In this document: in pieces, positions 11,909-22,262 of the stretch | Numbering within the stretch: the first letter of the stretch is position 1 | How the letters are laid out: every line of letters begins with the position of its first letter | NCBI GenBank assembly: GCA_949752735.1 | Contig: OX457038.1 | Span: forward strand, 67,539,985 to 67,603,984 | From: Lumbricus terrestris | Taxonomy: Eukaryota > Annelida > Clitellata > Crassiclitellata > Lumbricidae | Length of the DNA stretch: 64,000 nt | Direction: 5' to 3' | Notes under the pieces: generated by a model | Seen by the model: the letters and a program-made list of their open reading frames with translations, nothing else | What the model was told of the DNA's origin: nothing | Databases searched by the model: none | Program-made: the position numbers and the translations under genes

Positions 11909-12036
11909 CACGAATACTGTTTGACTGGAGGTGAGTCTTCGTCTTCTTCTTCCTCTTCTTCCTTCGCTGCATCGTCGGCATCGCTGTCGTTGGCAGCCAC
12001 CGTCGATGGGTCAGCGTGCGAGAACATACATCCCAT
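11909..12036 (-). CDS. RP2: RP2 orthologue (ARL3 GTPase-activating protein), coding exon 1
   Basis: RP2 is the GAP for the small GTPase ARL3. It helps release and recycle lipidated cargo at the ciliary base and Golgi, and its loss causes X-linked retinitis pigmentosa in humans. The start codon at 12036 lies in a strong context (GCCATGG). The exon encodes MGCMFSHADPSTVA..., an acidic run of six Glu, and SPPVKQYSW. Met-Gly-Cys at the N terminus matches the myristoylated Gly2 and palmitoylated Cys3 that anchor human RP2, and KQYSW is conserved just before the domain start. The exon ends in a split Trp codon (TG|G) completed by exon 2. Exons 1-4 give 174 residues, roughly the first half of a protein of about 350. 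The acidic insert between the lipid anchor and KQYSW differs from the basic segment of the human protein. Confidence 0.92.
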
Positions 12037-12120
12037 GGCTAACACGAGACGACGACGACGTCGTGGGCGTCGGCGTCGTAGGCGGCGGCGGAGGCGGCGG
12101 TGGCGGCCGAGGTAGCGCTC
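12037..12120 (-). promoter_or_regulatory. RP2: GC-rich trinucleotide 5' leader of RP2
   Basis: Immediately upstream of the RP2 ATG are (GAC/GTC)n and (GGC)n trinucleotide runs. On the transcript strand they read as a CCG/GAC-rich leader. The composition fits a 5' UTR in a CpG-rich promoter. The long arginine-rich open frames on either strand are low-complexity artefacts. Confidence 0.5.
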
Positions 12121-12539
12121 CTCTTCGATACATACGACGACAACGGACGCCGCCGCGGTGGCCAAACGACGCGGCCAACGACGACCAGCAACGAAGGCGA
12201 AGACGGTAGTCGCCCTGCCAACGATCGGACGGACGGACGGACGGATGGACGCCTCCGCGATCGATTGACTTCCCCGGTCGATGATTACGCCTTTGCTGGC
12301 ACTGTAAGCAGAGAGAGACACCGCCACCGTCTGGCCCGGCGCAGCAGAGACGTGCCTGGCCATATAGGCCTGGCAGTAGCGCTCAGCCTGGCCGAGCTGC
12401 GGATAATGCCGACCGCGTTGATGAGCACAGAAATCCAGCACAGTTTCCTCTCCAACGTGGCTGCCATTTATATATCCATCCATCCATCCTTCCGTCCGTC
12501 TTCGGCTCCTAAGCTGGAAATGGAATGATAAAGGAAGGC

Positions 12540-12640
12540 GCTCGGCAACGGTCAATTAGGTTGCAGACGACTCTGTTGGCGCGCGTGCGCAGTAGGTCAA
12601 AAAACGATCACGTGGCTCATGGCGTCCAAAAGGGCTTATA
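12540..12640 (-). promoter_or_regulatory. RP2: Candidate RP2 promoter region
   Basis: About 550 bp upstream of the RP2 start codon there is a GCGCGCGTGCGCA motif (NRF1-like) and ATCACGTGGC (E-box), both typical of broadly expressed promoters. This is inferred from motifs only; no transcription start is known. Confidence 0.3.
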
Positions 12641-12777
12641 CGGTGGCGTTTATAAAATATTGATGACATAATATATTGGACCTGTCTACCAACGTCGCGT
12701 TGGCTGGATCATCTTGTCCTATGTTTGCAGTCCTACTATCTCGACTTTCACTGTCTCCATTTTACGAACAAGATTGT

Positions 12778-12925
12778 GTTTAGAATTAGTCGATAAAGAC
12801 AGGGTTAGTCGATAGGGTCTTGGTTTAGTCGGTAAGGACTGGGTTTAGTCGATAACGACTGAGCTTAGTCTATAAGAACAAGGTTTGGTCGATATCGACT
12901 GAGGTTAGGCGATAAGGACTGGTTA
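12778..12925. repeat. Short minisatellite, 22-23-bp unit
   Basis: About six imperfect copies of GGTTTAGTCGATAAGGACTG are arranged head to tail. Confidence 0.85.
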
Positions 12926-13017
12926 ATAGTTATAGTTGTACTTCTTCAGCATGACAGAGTATAACATTCCCTTCCAAGGCATGCAGTACCATAACGTGTT
13001 TACCCATTATCAACGTG

Positions 13018-13240
13018 GGGCGACTGGGGCGTGGTGGTAGTTCATTGCATTGCAGCCGTAGGGTTGCGGGTTCGAATACACCTCAGGCCGCCGCGTAGGG
13101 ACCATGGGCAGTGGGCAAGTCCTTCACCCGCAATTGCCCAGCGCTTCGGCGTGAAAACTCCAATTCAGTGTCCGCGCTGTAGACGGGAGCACTTCAGAGT
13201 AGCAACTTGAAGGGCGCTAACAAGTGCACATACATGCATA
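13018..13240 (+). mobile_element. SINE family 1, near full-length
   Basis: The head GGGGCGTGGTGGTAGTTCAT carries a tRNA-like A-box region, and GGGTTCGAATAC about 45 bp later is a B-box, as in tRNA-derived SINEs. The body contains GGGCAAGTCCTTCACCCGC and CAGCGCTTCGGCGTGAAAAC. The 3' end is AACAAGTGCACATACATGCA. Other copies are at 10838, 57905 and 63955. Confidence 0.85.
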
Positions 13241-14183
13241 ATGACCTCATCGTAGTAGGCTACTCGATTTATTCAGGACAATGTTGATTACTGCATAACT
13301 TGTACATGTACAGCGCAGTGCGTTTGCAGGCGTTTAATTCAAGAAAAATTATTATTATTTTAAGATAAGTGGCATGTGAAAATTATTAATAGATTACTAT
13401 GCCAGAGGCTCAGAATTGACAGATGACCCTAGTAGCGTGTGTGACGTCACAATAGCACAACGGAAAGCGAATTACGGGTTTCCTGCTGGTGTAGATATTA
13501 TGACGTTTACAAATGACATCTATTATTTAGTCATTGTTAAAAATGGCAATTGTTATCAAGGAAGAGATGAATCTATATTTAGACAAATAGCTTTGAAGAA
13601 TAGTTACACCCGCTTTCCTTCCTAACTATAGATGTCGTCCCACTTCAAATCTAGTCTATAATTTGTATTATGCAGTTTTAAATCTCTACAGGCAAATTAT
13701 TACTTTGCAAACATGAATATACGTCAATTTGCCTTCAGACATAATTATAATTAATCGTATTCGTTTGTTACGTAATCAAGAAGTCAAATTTTCTGGACTT
13801 CCGATTATCGTCCAAAGCTTGTAGAAGGCCGTTAAATAAAGTTCCATCCTGTGTTTTTAACGTTGTGATGAGAGGTCTTTGCCGGAGGGCACTAATGTGT
13901 TTCAAATAGCCTATGTTATGTAGACCTATACGTAACGCTGATATCAGACAAAAAATAAACTGGATAATTATGGTCCAGCCAATCGCATTACGATCTACCT
14001 ACTATGGGATCAACTTGCATTAACAAAAACATTACACGTACCTGCGCTCCAAAACACTGGCCGGTGAATCAGCTGGCGCCGTGTCTTTTCCAACGTGTAA
14101 TAATTACAGGTATGTCAATGAAAATTGATTCCAAATAAATATTCGTTCTTCATACCGAGAAATGTGGAGTGGATTAATAGAAT

Positions 14184-14190
<7 letters not shown>
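13241..14190. other. Intergenic, no feature recognised
   Basis: AT-rich sequence between the RP2 promoter side and the small membrane-protein gene. The 69-residue open frame at 13416-13625 shows no family signature. Confidence 0.4.
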
Positions 14191-14260
<70 letters not shown>

Positions 14261-14292
14261 ATATATGTATATATATGTATATATATATATAT
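14191..14292. repeat. (AT)n microsatellite
   Basis: About 60 bp of pure AT followed by ATACATGTATAT variants. Confidence 0.95.
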
Positions 14293-14777
14293 GCGACAGA
14301 CATCATATACTTACAGATTGCAGTAGGGTAATTTGCATATAATATCCAATGGGGGTTTGAGACAGGGATGCCGAGGAGAATGTCTGACTGATCCATGATG
14401 ATCTCGTAGGGGCGTAATTGGTATATCGGACGATACAATTGTGACATATGGACCACTTGTGTTACGGCAGTTCGCCTTTTCACGTCTATGAGCATAAAAT
14501 CTGAGTAACACCTCAGTCAGATCTTCTGAAATTGTAAAACCACCACCTTTCTAAGTCTCGGTTTTTCCGAAAATCTCATTCAATTTGTTCTTAAGCTTAA
14601 TTAAACTGTCTTTATTTCATAGGCCTCTGAAAACGCCCGCCTGGTGAATTCATCCGGACTCAATTAGATTTGACAAAACAAAATTAGAACGAATAGCTAG
14701 TGAACCCGATGCGAGCACTTGCAATGGGTTCCTTAACGCTATAGTTATGAAAACTGTAGAAAATAATTGGGGGTCAG

Positions 14778-15029
14778 CAGTGGCGGCACCAGGATTTCAG
14801 TTTTTGGGGGCTGAATCCTAGCCCAGGAAATTTTCATCCGCCAAAATTTCTGACGACCTTTTTTTAGTCATCGGCCCAAATCTCACGGAAATGTTCCATT
14901 TTCATCCGTCAAAACTTCAGTTTTCAGTTCTACAGGTAAAAAAATCCGGCTGGTCTTTTTTAGGGGTCTAAACCCCCGGATGTCCTTGCTTAGAGGGGCT
15001 TAACCCCTAGCCTCCTGTCGCCGCCACTG
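14778..15029. mobile_element. hAT-type MITE with perfect 8-bp target duplication
   Basis: Ends are CAGTGGCGGCACCAGG and GTCGCCGCCACTG. They are flanked by identical GGGGTCAG on both sides (14770-14777 and 15030-15037), the 8-bp duplication of the hAT superfamily. The interior carries TTTTCATCCGCCAAAATTTC and CTGACGACCTTTTTTTAGTC, the module shared with several other copies in this window. There is no coding capacity. Confidence 0.9.
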
Positions 15030-15369
15030 GGGGTCAGCGACCCTCAGCCTATGAACCACGTGGAGCTGGATTAATTGTGAAAAGAAGACTTAACTACAAT
15101 ATGGGAGCTCGAGCATGCATGTGCCAACTGCCAAGGAGCCGCTCAATGTGCTGAGTAGCTCGGAGATCCATGGATATGGTGACTCCCATTGAGTCACCAT
15201 GGAGTCAATGAACCGCCTTCATGTTTAGGGGGGATGGGGCAGACTCAATTACCCCCCCCCTACTGACGTGTGAATAGGCCTATAGCGTCTCACTTAACTC
15301 TATTGCGTTTAATGTAAGATTGTTTCGATGGGCCCATAGGCCTACAGAGACAGCAGTTAGTTCTTGTCC

Positions 15370-15615
15370 GTTAGTATAATAATATAATTCTTTTATTTAA
15401 TAAAACGCCTGCAAATTAATACATTGCGCTGTAAGAAGACCTACTACAAGTTATGCAGCAATCTTAATCAACATTAAACTTAGGCCTAACTACTTTAACA
15501 GGACAGGCAGCTTGCAATTCAAGATGCTAATAGCAGTCTACAAAGCACGTCCGTTCTATGGGGGCTCGATCTCGGTACCTCTCGCTCTCCATGCCAGTGT
15601 GTTATCAAATGCACC
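15370..15615 (-). mobile_element. SINE family 3 copy (ATT-tailed), diverged
   Basis: On the minus strand it aligns with the better copy at 19728-19972, sharing GACGTGCTTTGTAGACTGCT, ATTAGCAT and the CTGCCTGTCCTGTT block. Confidence 0.65.
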
Positions 15616-15719
15616 CCCCCTCCGAGACATCGAGTGTCAGCGATAGACAAGCAGAAACAAAAACAGTTATGACACAGAAATACACACTTACATAGGAGCA
15701 GCTGTTATACTAGTGCTAT

Positions 15720-15916
15720 GTAGTCTGTGCTATTGAACATTTTATTGGCGCATCTATCGATTTTCAAGGATCGTTTTCGACCCAATATGCGCCTTCCATC
15801 GTTTTCTTACTTACTTGTATTTATTAAATACGTCATTAAAAAGCGCGGTGCATCTGTAATGCTAGCTCTATATAGTCTGTGGTGTTGAACATTTTATTGG
15901 CGCATCTATCATTTTG
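15720..15916. repeat. Spaced direct repeat
   Basis: TTGAACATTTTATTGGCGCA with its TAGTCTGTG.. upstream context occurs at about 15720-15764 and again at about 15872-15914, 153 bp apart. It may mark a tandem duplication or subterminal repeats of an unidentified element. Confidence 0.6.
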
Positions 15917-16835
15917 CGCATGGACTTATTTATCTCTTGCAAACCTCTTGAAGTGACCTATTGACCTCGTTTTTCATTAATTGCTAATATGTATGTCTTA
16001 CAAAGGCGTTTATGACTTCAATTGATAAGTGTGTCAACGGATAATTTATGCGACCTACCTCAGCTAAGACCCTACACGTTGTTATCAGACAAGTAGGTTT
16101 TCCATTATGTAGGGCAATGATCTTAACCATTGGTCTTAATGTCTTAATTTATGATTTTGCTATCTGGGGTCAAAGTCAGATTTCTTTGTATTGGAAAGCA
16201 ATTTCCAGAACCAAGTTGTTTTACCTTTTACTTCTGTAAAACTATGTAAGTCTTCGAATATTATTCTAATAAATTGCATATGCATCTGTCAGCACCAGAG
16301 TGAAACTATTGCATTAAAAGTAAAAGAATGGGCAATTCTGTGCAGTTGGCCTACAACGTGTAAAGGTGAATGTGACAGATTGCGCTTGTGTGCTTAGGTG
16401 CTCAATACATGCAGCTTTGAACTTACGGAGAAAATTTAGCTATCTATGGAAACAATCTGATCTGTGCAGTTTGTGAGTTCCTGGTGACTGGGCAGCCAGG
16501 AAATAAAATTTAGTTAAAAGGATTGTGATATTAAGATGTAATATGTTTATTGTGCCTCAAGCTTACAGGGCAGTGACAGACAGAATGATTTCGCATCGGA
16601 GTACAAAGAGTTAATTGTTGAGTCGTCAAACATATTAGGAAGCGGTTTAAGTTGTTGTTGAGCTGCTTTGCAGTGGTTTTTTGTGATGTTACTGATAATG
16701 AATGTACGTGTTGCCATTAATGCGCTTCATGATGTGCAGCACACATTCTAGTGTAATTTGCTGTTACTTTATATACTTGTGACTACCAACTAATATATTT
16801 GAACTAATATAATTTAATATATTTGTGTCTTTTAG
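15917..16835. other. Intergenic, upstream of the membrane-protein start exon
   Basis: No family signature was found. The two short open frames at 16048-16397 have no support from splice or domain evidence. Confidence 0.4.
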
Positions 16836-16878
16836 TAATTGTTAATTGAAGACGGCAGAGGAATCAACGCCCAGAGAA

Positions 16879-16890
16879 ATGTCATCAGAA
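16879..16890 (+). CDS. Probable first coding exon (MSSE) of the small membrane protein
   Basis: ATGTCATCAGAA is followed directly by a consensus donor GTAAGA. It sits in a small exon-like block preceded by TGTGTCTTTTAG (about 16824-16835). It ends in phase 0, as required by the acceptor at 24731, giving MSSE|DLDCNGKDSG. The length is tiny and the supporting evidence is only the splice signals and phase, so an alternative first exon elsewhere is possible. Confidence 0.4.
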
Positions 16891-17817
16891 GTAAGACTTA
16901 ATTCTTTATTGATTGTGGAGGTAGGGTAGGGAAAATTTATCTAATGAACTGAAGTCTGAAGAAAGTCACCAGGGCAATAAAATAACTGTTATAAAGAAAT
17001 TAACTGTTTTTATCATTTTATTTATTTTTTATGCATCTTCTTTTGTCTTATGTGAAACTTTCCTTTGGTTATTTACCTTTCATCAGCTGGTGTTCACATA
17101 GGCTTTAAATAAGACATGTTCAAATCTGGGTATGGTCAGGACAAATTAGTTACCAGAAGGGAAAACTAAATATTAGGAATATCAGAAGATAAATTTGTTT
17201 TATTAATAGGATAACTTGATAAGCCTCTGGAGAAATTTTACTGGAAAAGTTTGATTTATGCAACCGACGTTATGCCAGAGCTCGGACTTAGCAGACCATG
17301 AGTCTGTATGAAAGTTCACCTGTTCTGTCAGTATAGGAATCTGAGGTTAGACTCAGGACATATTATGTGAATTCATTTATTTGACTAAAGAACTAATATA
17401 TATCAATCTTTTATTCACCAAATGATGGTAGCACAATTAATAAAACAACAAAGAAATACAGCATTCACAGGACAGTATATCTGCCTGCATCGCACTAAAG
17501 ACAGAAAACAGACTAAGTTTCCTTATTATAAAAGTTTGCATGCATAGATATTAGATATCCATAGCTGCATAGGACTTCTAGGTTGACCTAAACCATAATA
17601 TCAAATGTACATTCCCAGACAGTGGTGGTATACACAACAAGAATAGATATACTGAAAATAACAAGCGCTCAAACACTTAAGGCGTGTAAGAGAAGCATGA
17701 TGAATATTTAAGTTATGCGATCATTGTTGTCGTTAATTGTTGCTAGTTCATTCTAGTCTTTATCCTTTAATTTTCTGAATTGTGAATTGTATTGTAATGT
17801 ATCTATAAATTTATATG

Positions 17818-18138
17818 GCTCCTCTCACCAATGCACACTAGTCAGAGGCGCTCCCAGTGTGCCTCTGGCTCAAGACAGGAAAAAGTGGTCTTGAGACAGC
17901 AAAATAGGCACTGACAGTAACTTACCAATAGCTGAAATATGACAAAGTCTGCACATTTGTATTTCCATTGATGACAATTTCTAAAGCATCGCCAGTAGCA
18001 ACTATTGCTAGGATGCTTTACACTCATGCTGTCAACAGTCAGTGACAGAGCATTAGACAGAATGTACAGCGTTAACTGTTTTTTTAAGACAACGTCTATG
18101 TGCAGTAGAGTGTCTATTGGAGAACCTTGAAGGGTCAT
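17818..18138. repeat. Dispersed repeat shared with 32765-32940
   Basis: Blocks such as CAGAGGCGCTCCCAGTGTG and GTCTTGAGACAGC recur, in the same order, at 32765-32940, where the copy begins TTTATAAAGCGCC. This 'tail' motif is common among invertebrate retroelement 3' ends. Identity of the parent element is unknown. Confidence 0.65.
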
Positions 18139-18606
18139 TAAATATGCTCAATCTAAGTTTGTCCTTGTTTCAAGATTTTTTATCGCTGGCAGTTTGATTA
18201 TAGGAGGCGTGTCAGAGAGCTAGCCCATGTGTAATGATGTGGATCTTTGCGTAAAACATTATTTTAGAATAAATTTAAAATTTGGCATTTTTAGGACTTA
18301 ATGTGTAAACTTGTGAATAATAATGATGAGCAAAATTATAATTTGTAAGACTACCTTGACCTGTTTGTATGCTAAGAATGTACAATTTCTGAGTAAGTTT
18401 TGCAAATATTTTCTGGGGATAAAACCCGGGACAATCTCACCAAGCCCCTCCCATATCCCTATCCACATTTTGCTTTTAAACCCTGGCCTGCTGGAGAACG
18501 TTGTCACAGGCTCATCATTAAAAAAGATTTGACATTATTATGACACTATTATTATTTATACGGCACTGTTATTATTACGACTCTTATTTTTACGCTGCTA
18601 TTATTA

Positions 18607-18800
18607 TTACGCATGCGACTCGGTGGCCTATCGGTAGCGCACTTGCTCACGGAGCGGGCGGTTGGAGGTTCGACTCCGGGTAACGACCTTGGGCAAGTTG
18701 TTTACGCACACGTGCCTCTGTCACCAAGCAGTATAATTTGGTACCGGCGTCAGCTGGGAAGTAAACGGCAAGTCCTGCGAAACACTGGCCTCGTATCCAG
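18607..18800 (+). mobile_element. tRNA-derived SINE, CORE/MIR-like (SINE family 2)
   Basis: The head CGACTCGGTGGCCTATCGG contains an A-box-like region, and GGTTCGACTCCGGG is a B-box. Directly after comes ACCTTGGGCAAGTTGTTTAC with GTGCCTCTGTCACC, very similar to the central domain of CORE-SINEs such as mammalian MIR (CTTGGGCAAGTNACTTA). A second copy in inverse orientation lies at 37197-37500. Confidence 0.75.
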
Positions 18801-19014
18801 AACCTTGGGATTCGTCCATTGCTGGCATTTTCAGATTATTGTCATTATCTTGCATATTCTGTTAGTTTGGTCTGCAGACTGTGCAGGTAGCCACTTAACT
18901 TAAAGAAGCGGATGATTCACTGTTGCAAGGATCGCATGATTTACCAAAGAATCTTAATATAATTGCATTCAAAGTAATTTGATTTTCAGAAAATGCAAGA
19001 ATGTGTTTACGGAC

Positions 19015-19342
19015 AAGGGCGGATACAGAAATTTTCAAAGGGTGCCAAAATTTTCGGTCTTGGGATAGGGAAAAATGTTCGTTATGGGCGATGAAAAATC
19101 TGATTACCTTTTTTAGTCATTTGTCTCGAATTCCCAAGAAAAAGATACCATTTTATCCGCCAAAATAGTTGATGACTTTTTTATCATACAAACCTCGAAT
19201 ATGGACCTCGTGGGCGTGGGGAGGGGCCTACAGAACTACTCATGGGGGCCACATCAACTTTCCGAGCCAGAATAGCTGGTCAAAAATAAAGAAATTTCTA
19301 AATAGGGGGCCATGGCCGAATTGGCCCCTGGATCCGCCCCTG
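19015..19342. mobile_element. MITE-like element with GGGGCGGATCC ends
   Basis: The ends ACAAGGGCGGATACAG and CTGGATCCGCCCCTGT are imperfect inverted repeats. The interior carries CATTTTATCCGCCAAAATAG and TTTTTTAGTCATTTGTC, the same module as in the hAT-type MITEs at 14778 and 24126, although the termini differ. Confidence 0.7.
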
Positions 19343-19570
19343 TTTACAGAAGAGTTTTTAAGTTATAAATCAAAATCATAATTGGATTTCGCTTCGGCGC
19401 AGATACTACATGCCGGTCCTTGTGAATCCGAAAACGTAAAAAACTGATGTTTTCATCAGTATCATGCTCTTAACAATGCTGGTCATCTTTTTCTTGTCCT
19501 TCTGGCTTGGATTAATCCCTTGCTGAGAAGGAGTGGAGCCACTCGGATCCTTTGTCTCCATCTAGCTGTT

Positions 19571-20107
19571 TTACCAGCATTGGAAGGATTGCAGTTTGAG
19601 AAGGTTGAGGTTGTGTTGGATCATGTCTGTCCATCTCTTCTTCTGCCGTCCCCAATTTCGTCGTCCCTGCACCTCCGGCTTTATTATTCCTTTGATGTTA
19701 TTAGAATCCTCCGCTCGCTCCAATAATAATAATAATAGTAATAGTACAAATTTCATTTATTGAACAATCCGGTTGACAGACCGCAACCATTTATAATGTA
19801 CAGTTATGCAATTGAAACAATTCACAAGAACAGAACAGGCCGCCTGTAATCCAAGATCGCTAATAGCATCCTACAAAGCACGTCTATTCTACGAGGCTTT
19901 GGGAATGGAACTCGAGTCCGCTGATCTCCTGCCAATGTTATCCAATGCACCACCGGGCTCCCCCGCATGACCATACCACCTCAGTCTGGCTTCTTGTATG
20001 AGTCGTATCTTGTCAGATATACAGGCCTCTCCTACTTTCTTTCGTATATTCTCATTTTTCGCTTGTCTTTTAATTAATACTGAGCACTGGTCATCTTGTC
20101 CATTCAT
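19571..20107 (-). pseudogene. LINE reverse-transcriptase C terminus interrupted by a SINE
   Basis: Reading the minus strand, 20107-19970 gives NENIRKKVGEACISDKIR then QEARLRWYGHA, the usual 'EARLRWYGHV' signature at the end of a LINE polymerase. The frame resumes at 19730-19571 with GIIKPEVQGRRNWGRQKKRW and TDMIQHNL, the 'GRRGRPKKRWxDxI' motif. The gap between the two pieces is exactly filled by the SINE at 19728-19972. Confidence 0.8.
19728..19972 (-). mobile_element. SINE family 3 (tRNA-like head, ATT tail)
   Basis: On the minus strand it starts GGGAGCCCGGTGGTGCATTG and has a B-box-like CGAGTTCCATTCCC. It continues through GACGTGCTTTGTAGGATGCT and GGTTGCGGTCTGTCAACCGG, and ends in TTCAATAAATGAAATTTG plus an (ATT)n tail. 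It splits the LINE frame. Related copies or fragments lie at 15370-15615, 36520-36599 and 56565-56840. Confidence 0.8.
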
Positions 20108-21555
20108 TTGCTTGTTTTTGCTTAGAATCTAGTTCACAAAAGTTCTTTATGTTATCACTCAGTTTACGTCTTCATTTGGATCTTGGTTCTGGAGCCGTTA
20201 CCTTGGATAATCTCTGGAAGGTTATCTCCGCAGCACTTGTCCTAAATATGATGACTTTTTTGCTTATCAATCCAAGCTTTATATGTCAGCAGTCTCCAGC
20301 ACCAATTGCTTTTATTTTTTGCAGTTGATGCTACCCCGAGAATTTTTGTTCATTCTTGCTTTCACGCTTTTCTTGTCATCCAGCTGTCACAATCTTTGGC
20401 AACGCAAGAGCCCTTGTTTATCTTTGATCCCAGTGAATGTAGTAATTGTAATTTGGTTTGTACTTCCGGTATTTGACATTCCAAGCTTACCACATGAGCA
20501 CACAGGGGCATGAGGGGCACCTGCCCCCTCTTTCTGAAAATTGACACCTAATTTTAGCTATTACTTTTTGGTTCTTACTAAATTTATTCACACAAAAGCA
20601 CTGGTGATACTAATGATACACAAAGTAAAACTGAGAAATTTACATTTAGAAAACTACATGAAAATTACCCATGTTCCTAATATTTTCTTGCTTTTCATGT
20701 CAAGCTCTTGCTAAAAATTTTAACCATGACCACTGTGTTTTGCCTCTCCTGCAAATAATCTGTGGCACCCATGCCTTACCCTGCTGGTCATCCAAAGGTA
20801 TTTATTTTTGCTGCATATTGTTATCAGTGCTAATTGGGAGATGAGCTGATAGATGGTTGATAGATAAGTTCCCCAAGTCTTTACACCTTGCAGGAAGGAA
20901 GCCTGTTTCTGGCTAAGCCAAAATATGCCATTTACGTTTTTACCAGTCAGCCGTTGTTGCTACTGTTGTTGTTTGCGAAGTAAGACCGGCTGTTTGGCTA
21001 ACTATTTTCGGCGGGTTCTGTTTAGACCGTCACCTGTGGCCTAGATTGTCATGTGCTCTGCTCAGTCTGCTGCTGGGCTGCCACTGAACTGCCTAGGCCG
21101 CACTCCTTAGTTGCTCCACTTCCCCCGCCGTGGTCAGTGTGAGTAAGACGAGGGAGGGACCATAATTAAAATTTCCAGTGCTTGTATCCGGTGCAAGTTG
21201 TCTTTCACGCTGATCTCACAGTAAACAAAGTTCATTTCGATTTCTTTAAGTGATTTTAAGTTAAGAGTTTCAGCCTGAAATATGTTTAAACTTCTGTCAT
21301 GAAGTACGGATCGAAGACTATTTGCCAAACGGCCAGTGTAGCTTGGAAAAACAAGCTGCGGCAGTACTCTCTTTTAGAAAAGACTTTGCGACTTTGTGTA
21401 AGTGGCCCAGTTACCTATATTAGTAATGTCAGCCATGCTCCAGGCCTCTTTGTTTTTGTTTTCATGTTCGCCTTCCGATAGCGTCTGTTTTCAGAGGTTC
21501 TGAATCTCGGGTGGCAGTGGCACGGTAAACAGATAGGAAGCTCTAATGGTGTTGA
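20108..21555. other. Intron or intergenic, no gene recognised
   Basis: No exon is supportable. A short GGGGCATGAGGGGCACCTGC block near 20503-20530 looks like the edge of a MITE but has no partner that I can define. Confidence 0.4.
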
Positions 21556-22262
21556 CTATTCAGACTGGCAGCGAAAATGAAAGACCTTTACCCAATCATT
21601 TCTTGTTGCAACATGATCAACAACTTCCTGTGTTTCTACTCCTTCCCAAAAAGACTTCATCGTCCTATTCCTACCTGACCAAATCAAGAAAATCTTTGGC
21701 TTTTCAAAGCACCTACCTAACCACTAACTCTCCTTTTCTTACCTTCGCCTCTGACTCCTGTCCGTAATCTTGGTATTACATTTGATCCACATCTCCTAAC
21801 CACATCTTGTGCTCTGATTGATGCACATTTCTGTTCTCTGCAGCATCTTGCCCATACTGAACTTCAAGACTGCTTGAATCTTGACCAACTCCATTGTCCA
21901 CTCAAAGCTCGATTACTGCAAATTTACCTTTCTTCAACCTTGAATCCACACAACTCGAGGGTCTGAAACTTATCCAAAACGTACTAGCAGGACTGTTGAC
22001 TGACATTGTAAATAACGTCTCTCGTTTGTGCCTTTACCATTTGCATCAACTTCACAGAAGCCACCAGAACTTGCTAACTCTCACGTGATGACTACCTGGG
22101 TGCTGCTCTGATCTGCACTAGGGTCAACTTTGCTAATTCTACTTACATTTACGTCTCCTCTTTTAATTTCTTGAAGCTTCAGTCTACCATTGAGTGTTGC
22201 CAGTCTTGAGGGTGACTTTCAAAGTTTTGTCAATGTTATCCATTCATTAGGGACTCCCTTAA

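Noticed and set aside
11864..12528. Arg-rich and Ser-rich ORFs around RP2 exon 1 on the plus strand, and the full 240-residue minus ORF
   Set aside because: Trinucleotide-repeat shadows. Only the part of the minus frame from 12036 to 11909 is supported, by homology to RP2 and a splice donor.
18607..18680. tRNA gene
   Set aside because: The A- and B-box-like head is followed by SINE body sequence, and the arms do not pair well. A tRNA-derived SINE is the better explanation.
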